The notes: a model not told the origin generated them from the sequence alone. Positions 33,600 to 46,585 are shown, counted from the stretch's first letter. The stretch is 64,000 bases of DNA from Euryodendron excelsum (GCA_033060915.1 CM065381.1:5679501-5743500), one strand, 5' to 3'. A program made the numbers and translations.

Positions 33600-36310
33600 A
33601 TAGATTTTGCCCCAAAAAAGTACACATAATACCCATCTTCAATTTATATTCTATTTTTATTGTGTTTACTGTGATTGTGGTCTGTTTTACAAAATTCTAG
33701 TGTAGTCTTGTCTTTCTAAAACAAAAAGTAAAAAAATTTCCTACATCTCATGAATAATTTTTCAAAACAACAAAAAAGAAGTTAAAACTAAGTTAGTTTC
33801 ACCATAAAATTTATGCCTAGAAGAAAAAAAAATTCTTGGAGAACATTTGGGAGTAAGAAAATTATTTTTCATAAATTTCTTTACAGAAATATATTTTTAC
33901 ACGTAGTTGGTTGTATATAATATAAGAGTACAATAATTTATACATAACTTGGTAATATCATATATAGCTTATGGAGCCTCTGGAGAGAGAATGATAGAGT
34001 GGGAGAGATTTATACTTATTTCTTTATGAATTAGAAATATAGCAGATAAGGTCATTGAGAGAGGGTGAGAGATTGAGACAGATTTGGACTTCCTTTTTTA
34101 AACATTTGACTCAAATTCTTTTCATTCTTTTGTTTACAGAAAACAGCTAATTCGTCACAAACTAGGAAGTTGTTTTCCAAAAATTTTTTACTTTCTTAAA
34201 ATTCTTTTATTTAAATACTTAAACTTTCATGCAAAACAATCAATTTAATATTCTCCATTAAATTTATTTTTTCCTACTATTCTCCTGTGACCTATAGGTA
34301 TAATAATAGCGAATGGGTCATGTATGTAACTTTTTGTAAGAATAGTCATGCGAACTAAGGAGTCATGTAGCCATTGGTCACTAGGTCAAGCAAAAGCTTG
34401 ACTCTCGCAGGAAAAAAAAATTCAGTGGATAGTTAGCATTTATACTTTTAGAGTGTAACAACTATTATAACTTTTGTACATAGTGTAATTGATGAATCTC
34501 ACATTATAAAGCTTAAATCTAAGTCACAATAATTGATACTACAATACTACTAAAAATTTGTCTACTCTCAAGGCATGCTTATCTCTGCATGACTCCGTTC
34601 ACATCACTCTATTTATCGAGTCGTTCAAATCTATAGCTGTGTCCGAGTCGCAGGTCCACACTGGTGCACTACCCGTTCGGGTTCATTGTTTGACTTTTAC
34701 TATATTCTTATTATGTTTTATTTTTCTCTCTCGTTTGCTATTGTGGTATGTTTAGGTGTGGTTACTTTTATTTGGTTGAAGCAATGGGAATTACAACCGG
34801 TTGGAGTAACTATTCTTCTCAAAATTTTTATATTAACCCTCCTTTCTAAGACCATAGTTTCAAGCCATGAAATTTTCCTGGCAAGGATTTATAACATTTC
34901 ATTCACCTCGTAAATGTCAAATCTACAAATATAAGCCTCTCAAGATTTTCTATGCATCTTGTAGAAATCTAAATAAAGCAATCAACTCGAAATCCATGAC
35001 ATAAACAAATTCATTCATTTGAAAATCCTCAAACAAAATGCAATCTTTAAGTTGAGTTCCATATATATTCAGATGGGTTTCCACCATTTAAACTATTGTG
35101 TTGAATACAACTAAACAAATTATCACTTTAAAACAATTGCTACAACACTTTCTCTATTCAATCAAATCCAAAAATCCAATTTATTGAAGGCCTCGTGCTT
35201 GAGCAATCCAATCTATACTTACTATATATTATACAAATAAGTTGTTAGGTCTTTGAGGTTGAAAGACTCAATCTAATTTTCTTAATTTTTTAAATTTTTA
35301 AATAATTAATTTTACATTGTCATAATAGCATTGGTCTAACTATAAATTATAGAAACTTTTACATTCTATTAATGATTAGTAAATATTTGCTTAAATTTAG
35401 ATAATCTTATGTTACTTTGAAAAATATTGCCTACCTTTTATAATTTTAGAAAATTTTTCCTTAAATTTTTTAAAACTTAAAATTGTTATATTAAATTTCC
35501 TCAAATCCCTCTTTTATAATTTAAGAAAGCTCCTTAAATTTAAAACTAACATTAGGATTGTTATTTTCAATTTCCTTAAATTCTTTTATCATAATATTGG
35601 AAAGTTCTTGCTTAAATTCAAAACTTTAGAATTTTCTATTCAAATCTTTTTAATTTTTACTTTTAAAAAGATAAATACAAATAAATTTATAGTATATATT
35701 ATTGCAATTAGATATGAGACAATTGAAGTTGAAACATTTAACTATTTTTTTTAGTTTTTTTATTTTATGCCCCTATTCCAAAACGTCCAATCTTGTGGCT
35801 TCAATGACTGGTTAAAAAAGTAATTTATAAACGAAATAAATAATCTCTAAAATTTCATTCTTCAATCTTAATTTCTTAAAAATGTTATAACCATCAATCA
35901 ATTTATAATATATATTATAACAATCAGTTATAATGTTTTTAAAGCTAAAAATCTTGATCAAGCTTTCCAACTTATTAGCCTTATTTTAAATTTATTTTTA
36001 TTTTGACCATGATCAGTGTGATAAGTTTATGAAAATTCATTCAAATATGCTCCTTCACAAAAATTTTAATGAAAATACAGAGATCCTTGTCACATGTTAC
36101 AAAATTATTAATCATGTATCATTTATTCATTTGTTATGTAAGAAAATCTCTTATTATTGATAAATTTGTCATTTGGTTATAAATATTTATCAATCACATC
36201 TCTTTAAATATGCATAAAAGCAATAACAAAAAAAAAATAAAAGTTTTGGCAAGCTCCAATGAAACTTAATTTATTATATTAATTTTTTCTCAATTAAAGA
36301 ATAATTGAGT
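33600..36310. other. Very AT-rich intergenic stretch
   Basis: About 2.7 kb dominated by A/T homopolymer runs and degenerate TTTAAATTT-like motifs, particularly 35280-35700. The frames at 34558 and 34686 show no recognisable domain. No element boundary was found. Confidence 0.6.
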
Positions 36311-37880
36311 TGTCTAACCTCAATAATCGAAATGAACCTGTAGAAAAAATTTTTAATTCTTCCTAGGGGAATCGCTCCCAAAGATGACGTAAATTTGAGC
36401 TTTCCGTAAGAGAACGGATGTCGCCATTGACATATAAAACTCGGTGAGTACCGGAGTTGATTTTTTCGAGAACCAAGCTAAATATAAGCTATCAACACTT
36501 GGCAAAGACTAAACTAACCCAAATTGACTAGCAACTAAGCAAATTGAATCTAAGTAAAAGAAACAAAAAATCTTTTGGGTTTTGAGAGATTGAATTAGGT
36601 AAACTAATGTAACACAATTAAAGCAATTAGCAACTAATGAAAGCAATTGAAAACTAGATTTAAGTGCAATTAAAAAGGCTTGAATGCAATTGATCCAATC
36701 AAACAATTCACAAAAAAAAATTTCATAGAGGATTTTATAACTCAAATCAAGGATCATTCCATGGATCCTTGATTCGGAAGATTTAGACCATAAAACATTG
36801 TATTCATGCTTAACTGGGTTTAGATATTTGTATTCAATTCAAAGAAGCAAATCATCAATTGTGTAATTCCAATATCAATTTAAGGATTGTGTATAGAAAT
36901 TACCAATAATGATTATGAATCTAGGTTTTCAAATAGAATTAGAACTCAATTGAGAATAATTGAAGAGATCTAAAGATGAATCAATGAAATTCATATACCT
37001 CCATTGAGATTCTTAAAAATCCTTAGTAGATCTTCACAATTGCATTCAAGTAGATGATTAACTACTTGATTCCATAATAGCAAGCATGTAGAAATGTAGA
37101 CAAGGCATGAAAATGAAAAGTAATAGATCTAAGCTTTAATTGAAAGAAAAGTAGTGTTTGGATATAAGAAAAATGAAGGAAAGCTAAGGAAAGTACAAGT
37201 TCTATCTTTACCCTACTCCTAAATACAAAGAAATTTAAGCTAGAAACTAAAGAAAAGTGAGAGAGGCCCCTAAAAATCGCTCAAAACAACTTTGTATACG
37301 AAGGTTAAAAACAAAAACTACAGTGATAGATCAATCTGTCAGTGAGGTGATCGATCGGTTGATTGATCGATTTGCGATTGGTAAAACACCCTCTCTGAAG
37401 TTTGGTTTGGAAAGGGCCTCTAAGTCTACAGGAGAGTGATTTGTGGATTTTCAATGCCCCCGATTGATTGAGGAAGTTGAGAGATTGATCGGCCGATCAA
37501 TCAGTGGACTAAATTTCTTTTTTTTTTCCCCTTTGTTTAACTCTAATTCCAGTAAAAATAGATTAAAACTATTTCAAAGAATAAATCACTAGTCTAATAC
37601 TTAAACTAGAGCTAAGAATCCAATAATTAGGGGATTGAAATTACACTTCTGGAGTGTAACCACTGGGTTAATATGAAAGGATTTATAATTTTTACTTTTT
37701 ATACTTTTAATACGCTTAGAATATTCTCTTTGAAAAAATATTTATTGTCTAACCTCAATAATCGAAATGAACCCATAGACAAATTTTATAATTCTGCCTA
37801 GGTTAATGTGAAAGGGCTTTTAATTTTTTTTTTTTTTTGGTATACTTTAGTACCTTTAGAATATTATATTTTAAATAAAA
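36311..37880. repeat. 135-bp tandem duplication split by a solo LTR
   Basis: TGTCTAACCTCAATAATCGA occurs at 36311 and again at 37746. After removal of the solo LTR (36368-37662) and one 5-bp duplication, the two copies are adjacent with a period of 135 bp. The first copy resumes after the LTR (GTTAATATGAAAGG, 37666) and the second continues as GTTAATGTGAAAGG (near 37800). The second copy (GCCTAGGTTAATG) shows what the insertion site looked like before the insertion. Confidence 0.8.
36368..37662 (-). mobile_element. Solo LTR, antisense, Athila-related family
   Basis: Read on the minus strand it begins TGGTTACACTCC at 37662 and contains CGATCGATCAC/GATCGGCCGATC palindromes (37330-37500). It then has a CCGAATCAAGGATCC block matching the Athila-type LTR. 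Flanks are CTAGG (36363-36367) and CTGGG (37663-37667), one mismatch. The intact neighbouring duplicate CCTAGGTTAATG confirms that CTAGG was the target. The terminus at 36368 reads CC rather than CA on the minus strand, an old mutation. The frame at 37257 is array translation. Confidence 0.8.
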
Positions 37881-38264
37881 ATTTAATCAAAATAAAACAA
37901 AATTGTAAAGTATGCTATAAATAATAAAAAAAACAACAAGTATTTCAATTATGTGACTCTAATGTAAATTGATGTTTTTTGGTAAACTTGGCGGTGAATA
38001 TTACAACTATTTTGAGAAGAATTTTTTATGACATAGATGCATAAATTTGAGAAAATTTGCAGCTTTAAGTAATAATTATAATTTACTCTTTAGTAAAACT
38101 CATATTAGTAGTATAGAGTTTAAGAACATAACATAAATTTTTTTATTTAAAATTTTATTTTCTATGTTTCGTGTATAGCAAGGGTTCACTACTAGTTTAT
38201 TGTATGCTAAATCAATTCAAAGTTCAAGGAAGTAGTTCGTCGAAGGCTTGGACACTAGGGATGA

Positions 38265-39430
38265 CAATTTGATCCAAAAAAACCCTAACCCCACTTCACT
38301 TCGTCCCTAATAGTGATGGTATGGAATATGAATAAACCATAGTTACCTAAATAAAAAGCATAAACGGGAGACATTAAGGAAAACAAAAGCGGAAAACGTG
38401 GCCAATAAATATAGGAGAAACAAGAAGCAAAAAATGATTGAAAAACTTAATATGAATCTTATTAGAAAATTTTTGCGTAACTCAAATGAGACTTTTAAGA
38501 AACTTAGTAAAGACCTTAAAAAAAACTTAATGAAAACCTATATAAATAATTTTATAGATACTTGGTGAAAACTTAAGAGAAAAAATATATAAAAATTAAT
38601 ATTATAAGTTTCCGAAACGTTTTTCCTAAGTTTCGCAAGAGTTTTCGTTAACGCTTCGTTTGGAATCCAAATTTTTTGTGAAAAAAGTAAAGGAAAAGAA
38701 AAATGTGAAGGATACATGAACAAAAGTAAGTATTTTTGTTCACTTTTCCTTCACATTTTCTTTTTCTCACCGAAAATATGGGCTCCAAGCCGAGCCTAAG
38801 TACCCAAGAGTTTCCCAAACATTTTTCAAAAATTTTCCAAGAGTTTTTCAAGCGTTTCTTAAACGTTTTCCCGAAATTTCTAAACGAGTTTCATACCGAT
38901 ATCCGAAACGAGTTTTCAAGAAAACGCGTTTCTCCCTCCAAAATGAGTTACTTAGTAATTATGGAATAAACGGGTTGAGAGTGGAATATGGAAAGAAAAT
39001 ATAACCCTACGCGGATTTAGGACAGGGGAGGATTTAGGTCACCCTACCCTAAAACCACCCGATTATATTATGAAATCCCTAAATACTCTTGTTACATTTC
39101 AATTATACAAAATATCCTTGGTATATACAAGTAAATATTAGGGTTTTAATGGTACTTCTTATTTTTCAGTTCTAAACTCTTTTTGTCAATTTTATATACT
39201 ACTAGTGTTGTATAATTTGTATTATTTTTATTTTTAGAGAATTCTTTTATTTTAAAATTTTATACAGGTTAAACTCATTCTAACATGAACCCGAATTAGC
39301 TTAAGTGAGACGGGGTGGGATAGGGGGGTTCAACTCATCGCATGTTTGGAATAAGGAGTCGGGTGGAATTTTTTTATTACGAGCAGGGTAGAATTTAGTC
39401 TAACCCATAACGAACCTGCCCCATTGTGTA
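38265..39430. repeat. Dispersed repeat starting GGGATGACAAT, with a nested insertion
   Basis: Left end CTAGGGATGACAATTTGATCC. The part 38998-39121 (GATTTAGGACAGGGG..., ending near ATACAAAATATCC) corresponds in order to 49395-49505 in the second copy (49285-49803). A 628-bp insertion (38337-38964) separates its two parts. The right end is not clear. It is probably an old non-autonomous element and is non-coding. Confidence 0.5.
38337..38964. mobile_element. Nested inverted-repeat element with AATAAA duplication
   Basis: The segment begins CCATAGTTAC and ends GTAATTATGG, an imperfect inverted repeat, and is flanked by AATAAA on both sides (38331-38336 and 38965-38970). It sits inside the repeat at 38265-39430. 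The left half is a degenerate series of AAACTTA motifs and the right half a degenerate series of TTTCCNAAAC motifs. In the middle, 38672-38770 forms a strong hairpin (AGAAAAATGTGAAGGA against TCCTTCACATTTTCT). No frame is convincing. It could be a MITE or foldback-like element. Confidence 0.5.
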
Positions 39431-40760
39431 GAGAAAAAAAATTCCACCAATCGCCTCCTACATCAAATTACTTGTCTAGATTATGAGGGTGAGGATTAAC
39501 AAAAGTATATTTAAAAAAAGTGAAATTTGTCTTGACTCATGAGCATTATTGATCTCCCTTGTTACAGCAATGGGTAGGTCATGCAATAAAGCTCCATTCT
39601 TCTAATATTTAGTCTAAGCTCAAGGAAACACCTTGCCATCTCCATGTTTCTTTTTGGGAGGCCTACACCCCATAGCATGTGTCTACTTACAGGTTTTACT
39701 TTGACCTATAAATTTAAATCAAGGCAAATATGTATTCCAACTTTTCCCCACTTTTGCCGACAACATTTTTGCTACAACAACCTAAAGGCTTGGAACCTAA
39801 ACACTGTCCAAAATCATCAATTATACTCTAGAGAGAATGGAATTATGACAATTAGAGGCCTTTTAAACAAATAGTATAATACAATTGTAGCTTCAATTAT
39901 CTCATTGAATCGACTTACCTAATTTATCTATAAGTAACAAAAATAGCATTAGTCAATAAATTTTTCTGGGTGCAGTTTCAACTATTTGATGTATAAATAT
40001 TTTTTTGTCATTGGTACCTTATCACATAAGGAAATTAAGGGGCCTATTGATAAGATTATCAGTTTAACGCTAAAATTTGATAGTACATGTATTTTAATTT
40101 TTTACAACATTTCAGTTGCATAGTTCTACCACTTACTTAGCAAAGTAGCAAAATGGATTGTGAAAATAAACATTTCTTCCAATTATTTTGCCTAATTTTA
40201 GGTGATAGAAAATTTGTTTTCTTTTTTTTGTTAGTTTTGACAATTGATGAAAAATAATTACATTGCGAGCAATATATCAGGACACTGAACCCTTCAAAAA
40301 AGCTCAACAATCACAATCTTATAGCAAGCCCAACAATTGCACATAGATCACAATATAAATCCATCATCCAGAAGGTATGAACTCATAACCACAGCAATTT
40401 GTTATCAAAAAAATATATATATACAACAATTGAGGTACGAATTTGTTAGGAACCACATTTGTTTGAGTTTGACTTTGTATAAGGGATAAGGAACCCTAAG
40501 AAATTAAACATCTTGATTACTAATTCAGTAGAGAATAATTTTATAATTTGGTCTTCAATTCCGAGCAACTGAATTGCTTATATTATTTTAATCAAGTGTA
40601 CAGGGACAGAAATAGTCCTATCAAGATTGCTTATCATGATATTTTTTGTGTAATCAAACGTGGGACAAGGCCACACACGAAATTACTAATTCAATATCAT
40701 ACTTTCATCCCACAAAAAAAAAAGTATATTCCAACTTACCTAATAGAAGACAATTGGTCG

Positions 40761-40792
<32 letters not shown>

Positions 40793-41632
40793 CTAGGAAA
40801 TGGAACCACCATGCAAGTGGAGCCTCTAATGATGACTGTTAATTGATTTCAAAGCGGGGCTAGATTTTCCTTAAAGTTTTCTCTACATTATTTTTATATA
40901 TTTTGGGTGTGGGGTTGCCCTGAAACTTGTGAGAGAGACATAAATTGTTCTGTTTGGATTGCAGCTCTTCATTTTCTTTTTGTTTGGGAGTAGCTTTCAC
41001 ATTAAAGAGCAAAACTTGGCCCATATTACTCTTGGCCAACCTCCCTTTGGTCATGGATCTGGGTGGAAAATGGGTGGGTTTCTATTGTCAGTACTTTTGG
41101 GCTTTTGGGCCTTGATCCTCCAATCCAAAACACATATACAGTAAAAGAAACAGATATAAAAAGAAAAAGTGAACTCGTGACGGCACGTTTGTTTCGTATG
41201 ATCGGATAAAAGAATAAGGAATTCGGACGGAGGGAAGGGAGTTGTTGGGAGGCCATGGCCCCTAAATTTTTTAGAATTTTGGTGGTTAGTTTTGTTTTTT
41301 AGCAATTTAAGAGTAATTTATAAAAAGATTCAATTTTTATGGACATTTTAAAATCATTAAATACTCACTCATACACCCAAATATTTTCAATGTAGGACAC
41401 CAATCCAAAGCTCAAACTCAACCCCCAAACGTGGGCTGTAAATTTTTAATTGCACCTAGCCACATCATCTTTAACTGAAACCAACCCAAAAACGTCCCAC
41501 ACCCACCAAGACGTAGAGTCAAAGTGGATAAGATAGATACAAATCATATAAGGTGCCCCTTAATAATATCTCAAAATATTGTCTAGTCAATTTAATTAGT
41601 TTTGTGATCAATGTATGCATGTATGGTACTCA
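39431..41632. other. Intergenic stretch with GA microsatellite
   Basis: AT-rich, non-coding. A GA run lies at about 40761-40787. Minus-strand frames 40860-41305 overlap each other in different frames and lack features. Confidence 0.5.
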
Positions 41633-42110
41633 AGGCATGTTTGTTTGGGGGATGGGGGATGAGGGATGAGGGATTAGAGATGTTATTTATGAGGCCCACT
41701 TAATCTCATGTTTAGAAAGAAAAAAAAAAGTAGAGAAAAATTACATCTCCATAATGTAATTTTTCAAAATGGAGGATTAGACATCCCACATGGAGGCTGG
41801 GATGCTATATCAATAGGTGGAGGATAAGACACCAAAAGACCATTTTGTCTACCTCTCACATTTTTATATATTATTATATATATACTACATGATATTATAT
41901 TAATATTATATAACTATTATATTAATATTTATTTTGTAGTTATAAAATTATTATATTAAAATTACTTATCCTATTCATTTTCCTACCTTAACCAAACATA
42001 ATATGAGTAATTTCCCGTTATATTATAGTATTACTTATCACTCATCATCACTTTTTTAACTCTACAGTATTATTATCTCTCATTTTCTTATTCCGCAAAC
42101 AAACGTGGCC
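41633..42110. mobile_element. MITE, family M1, copy 1
   Basis: Terminal inverted repeats are AGGCATGTTTGTTTG on the left and the complement of GGCCACGTTTGTTTG on the right, with TCA flanking both sides (41630-41632 and 42111-42113). Its right half (AACCAAACATAATATGAGTA ... CTCATTTTCTTATTC) matches 62365-62478 in the second copy. The 3-bp flank suggests a PIF/Harbinger-type target duplication. No coding capacity. Confidence 0.65.
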
Positions 42111-42256
42111 TCAGAGATTTGCTCAAAAAAATTAAAAAAAAAAAACTAATACTGATAGAGATACAATTCCATATTAAGTTGCCTCAATGGTACCTATGAA
42201 AATTATTAATAATTTTGCACATATAAGCTTAGCTGAAAGTAAGCACAAAACACTAA

Positions 42257-42471
42257 GGGCCCATTGGTTTAGTTTTTTTGCCTAACTTTATTTAAGCTTA
42301 TAAGCAAAAGAATTTAAGTTTTTTTGGTGTTTTTGCTTTTCTATTTTTACTTTTTTTACTTATCTTTAGCTAAAGCAAAGTTAGAAAAGCAAAAAAGTCT
42401 CAAAAACTTGGTTTTTTTTTTGCTTGTAAGCTTAAAAAAAACTTGACAAAAAAACTATACCAAATGGGCCC
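42257..42471. mobile_element. Tourist-like MITE
   Basis: The 215-bp element has near-perfect terminal inverted repeats of about 24 bp: GGGCCCATTGGTTTAGTTTT on the left and its complement ending CAAATGGGCCC on the right. It is flanked by TAA on each side (42254-42256 and 42472-42474). The TAA duplication and GGGCC-type terminus fit PIF/Harbinger (Tourist) MITEs. Confidence 0.82.
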
Positions 42472-42583
42472 TAAAAGCTATTGCATGCCAAAGGAGGTAA
42501 AATGTTTACCTTAAACAAAGGCTTTATTAAATTTTGATTTCGCTTTGCAATTATCTGTTTACTGAATTCGAGATGGATTTTTA

Positions 42584-43127
42584 GGCCCATTTGGAAAGAG
42601 TTTTTTTATCTGAATAAACTACTTAAAAAAAGTATAAAATAAGTTAGCTTAAAAAAAACTTGGTTGGAGTGTTTGGTAATATGTTGAAAAAATTATATTT
42701 TTGTTAGTTTTTAATTACCCTATTTGACACCTTTTTTTTATGTTTTTATGTAAAAATAATAATATTGCTCTTAAGGTAATGGTGGTGGTGAATGGCAGCG
42801 ACGGTGGTGGTGGGTGGAGTGGTGGCGAGTGTGGTGGTGGGTGGCGGCAGCGATAGTGGCAAGTGAAGTGGTGGCGACTATGGTGGTGGAGGATGGTAGT
42901 GGCAGTTGGTGGTTGGTGTTGGTAGCAAATATTTCAAAAACTTGATAAATTTCATTAATTTTCACTACAGTAATTTAAGTATAAAAAGTATCAAATTTTT
43001 AGTTTTTTGCCTATAAGCTTATTAGGCTTAAAAAAGGTTAAAAAAAAAACACTCAATCAAATACTTTATGCTTTTTTTAAACAAAAAGTCAAGTAAACTC
43101 TAAAAATAAGTTGTTTCCAAACAGGTC
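42584..43127. mobile_element. Tourist-related MITE carrying a GTG-rich tract
   Basis: Left terminus GGCCCATTTGGAAA and right terminus TTTCCAAACAGGTCC are imperfect inverted repeats. The interior holds a GGTGGTGGTG-rich tract (42778-42925) followed by sequence complementary to the left part (AAGCTTATTAGG, TAAAAAAAGG). The minus-strand frame at 42771 is a His/Thr-rich translation of the tract, not a gene. The target duplication is not clear. Confidence 0.5.
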
Positions 43128-45779
43128 CCAGGATACAAGAGTGAGGACAGTTGTATGTGTTCTTTCTTTTGTTTTTTTAATGAAACTCCAAATTCTCCAA
43201 CAACAAAAAAAAGCACTCCGCATAGAAAGCATATTGATGTTTTTGTTGTCTTTTTTATGGGAAGAAATACCAAGTGCTATCTTTTTTATGCACATATAAT
43301 CATATTTCAATTTGTTTACTATTAGATATGTAAATTTTTTGAAGTCTTGGTAGACAAAAAATAAAAAATTTTATTGTTGTTATTTATTGACAATTATCTT
43401 CATACTTTTAGTTCGGTCGCCTAAAAAAAAAATTTATAATTCCGTCCTAATTCCAACTATATTACTTCTACACCTCTCTCGCCCGAGATTGAGGGAGAAA
43501 TTCTCCTAGAATAAGTTGTCCTATAAAATGATTCCCAGTAGAGTGTATCACTTGAAACAAACATAGCCCAAATTAGAGAGAGATTTGTGTAACACATCAG
43601 AGCTTAGTTAAAAGTTTTAAAAAAACAAAAAAAATAAATAGTGTTTGTTTAATATTTTTTGTTTTTAATTGTTTAAAAATTCAAAAACAATAAATAAAAC
43701 TCTAAATTGAGTGTGTTCTCTGTTTTTAAAATGTTACTTTGGTATTGTTGATATTACAATAATCTATAAATATCCATTATCAGACTACAAAAAACACATA
43801 GTAAAACACACAATAAAAAATAAAAACTAACAGCGTTATCAAATGTGGCATTTATTTTTTCTGCTCATTTCATATAGTGGGGAGGTTTTAAAAAAAGACA
43901 AATGTTAACATGTGTCTTAAGGGCACATTTTAAGTATATTTTATCTTATTATACGTAATATTAATAATTATATTTTTAATGTTAAAAATTATAAAAATAT
44001 AAATTCTAATACTTAATATAATTAAACAAAATGTATTTAAAATGTGACACAATGTTAGCATGTTAGCAAGACTTTTAAAAAAAAATAGTGACCGTTGCCA
44101 AGGATAACCGACACAACTAATAACCATTCAATGGTAAAATCAAATTGATATGACAGACAATTACTAATTATGTCAGACAGCTACAGCTGTCCGTGGCAAT
44201 ATGCCTCAAAAAAGATAGATGCACGTCATTCTAGGTACATGAATAAATAAATAAAGGTACAAGAACTGTTCTCAAAGTTAACACACAAAAGAATGGTACA
44301 TGCACTGGATTTTGAAGGCTATTATTAATACACCTTCAGAAATTATAAATACACCTTCAGAGGGCAATAATTGAAGATTGTTTTCTCCAAAAGACAACTA
44401 AGTTCTAATGGTCAAACAATGAATTATTACCAATAGTGTAGCTTTTCTGCCTGAAAAGTACGTGTCAATCAGCTTCCCTTGACTGCTACCCACGGAGGCC
44501 CAACCAAATTTAAAAGGATTTTTTTTTTATGTAGGTACCTTGCATTCTTTGTCCTTTTATGAAAAATATAAATAAAATTAAAAATTAAAATTGAATGAAA
44601 ATCTTTGAAAAATGAAGATAGCTATAGTGAAAAAAATTACCATAAATGTAACAACAGTTTGGCAATATATTGATAATGAAAATAATAAAAGAAGTTATGT
44701 TATATCTATCAGAGTTTGTCACGTATTACTTATTTTATTAAAAATTTCTTCAATGATAACAATTTACTGTTGTTAGTACAACAAAACACTATGTATTACT
44801 ATTTAATAAGAATAAATATTAAATAGGCTATATGGCCTAACTAGTGGACTTGCTTCCCTAAACATTGGACAAAAGTATTAATGGCTGATATATTGAAAAT
44901 GACAGAAATGTATTGAGAATAATAGAAAAATAAAAATATAAAAAGAAATAGTCAATGAAAATGATGCAAAGCGCATAGCACTATAGCAGTGAATTTTATT
45001 GAGCAGCTGGCTTGCACAAAGGCAACACTAAAAAACAGTAACAGTAAAAATCATGAGCACTAATCTCAAAATCACGAAAAATTTGGTAACCCCATTGAAA
45101 ACGAGCCAAAAATCAAACCCATCGCTATGCTATAGTAAAGTTTTAAGCAAAATTTTTGTGTAATTCCAATATTTAAGACTTCAATTTTTTTTGTTTTTGT
45201 TGTGTTTAAAATTATTTGATTTAACAATTACTTTTTCTATAGAAATCAGAATTAGATTATATCAATTTTGCCTGATTCTTAGGACCATGCATTTTCAATT
45301 TCCTTGTCTATTTGAGTTTTTTTTTCATTTTGGTAATTTTCTTCATTTTGGGTAAATTGGAGTCCTAATAGGTTTAGGCTTTTGAGGCTTATATGTATTG
45401 ATATAATGGGATTCGAGAACTCACAACTTTTTTTAATTAATCAAAGAGTGTTTTATTTCTATTATTCTTGGTATTATTGTTTAAAAAAAAGAGTCAATGG
45501 TTGCCTACTTTTTGGATAAATTTTCGCAGAAGATCAATTAGTTTGTGTAAGGCGTTTAATTTATAATTTTTCATTACTGCTCGCTAAGCTAGAAAATATT
45601 AACAATATATCTAAAAATACTTAAAAAATTATAAAAATATTAGATATAACAACTATGAAATTGGATATAAGAGCAATATATCAAAAAAGTAACAGACGAA
45701 ATAACATAAAACATCAAATTAATGCAATATACAAATAGAGGCCATCGGAAAAAATAATGGCTAATATAATGGATTTTGT

Positions 45780-46010
45780 AAATATATTGGTTTCATAATT
45801 CATTAGCTTGGTCCGAAATTATTGAAAAGAACAGTTTTTATTTTTTTTTAAACCTCAAGTCTAGACTACATATCCTAAGTAATAAGATTTATGTGTTTAC
45901 ATTTTGCAAATATATCGGTTTCATTAGATTGATCCGAAATTATTGAAAAGAAATTTTTTTTTTGTGAAATCCTTTAGTCTAGACTACATATCCTAAGTCC
46001 AATAAGATAC
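45780..46010 (+). repeat. 128-bp tandem duplication
   Basis: AATATATTGGTTTCAT at 45781 recurs as AATATATCGGTTTCAT at 45909. CCGAAATTATTGAAAAGAA and GTCTAGACTACATATCCTAA also occur once in each unit. The two units differ by scattered substitutions, so the event is not recent. Confidence 0.8.
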
Positions 46011-46585
46011 TCTTGGCTCCATACATAATTGTTGCCGTTGAATTTAATGACAAGTTATGATCTTGATTTAACTAATACAAGCTCTATAGTAATTTTCAAA
46101 TAACTAATACTAGGCTGAACCAGCTTACATGTACCTTAAAAAATTCCTTTTCGGTCTTAAGCCATGTATTTTTCAGTTTTTAATTTTTGTTTTTGTTTTT
46201 GTTATCCTTTTAGGTGCTTTTTTTTGTATAAAAAAATCAAAAAATGTGTTTGGTAATTGTAAATTCTTATTAACTTTAAAGGGTTGACTTGATGGTCAAG
46301 GCTTGACAGTGGCGACTCCACAAATTTTTATCAGTGGTATCATTCAAAAACTTTACATTCACAAATTTTAAAACTTACGCTGACCTGATAACATCCGTAA
46401 CTTATTTTCAATAAATTGACAAACTAATTTAAGCTACTCAAATCTTAACGAAAAGAGAGGTTTTCCATAGTGATACTATTGTTTTAATAAAAGAAAACAT
46501 GCAAATTCTTGAGCTTTTATAGTTGACCTCAATAAGTTTTTATATTTTAAAGTTGCTGACTAATGACCTTGCTGTTAATAACCTT

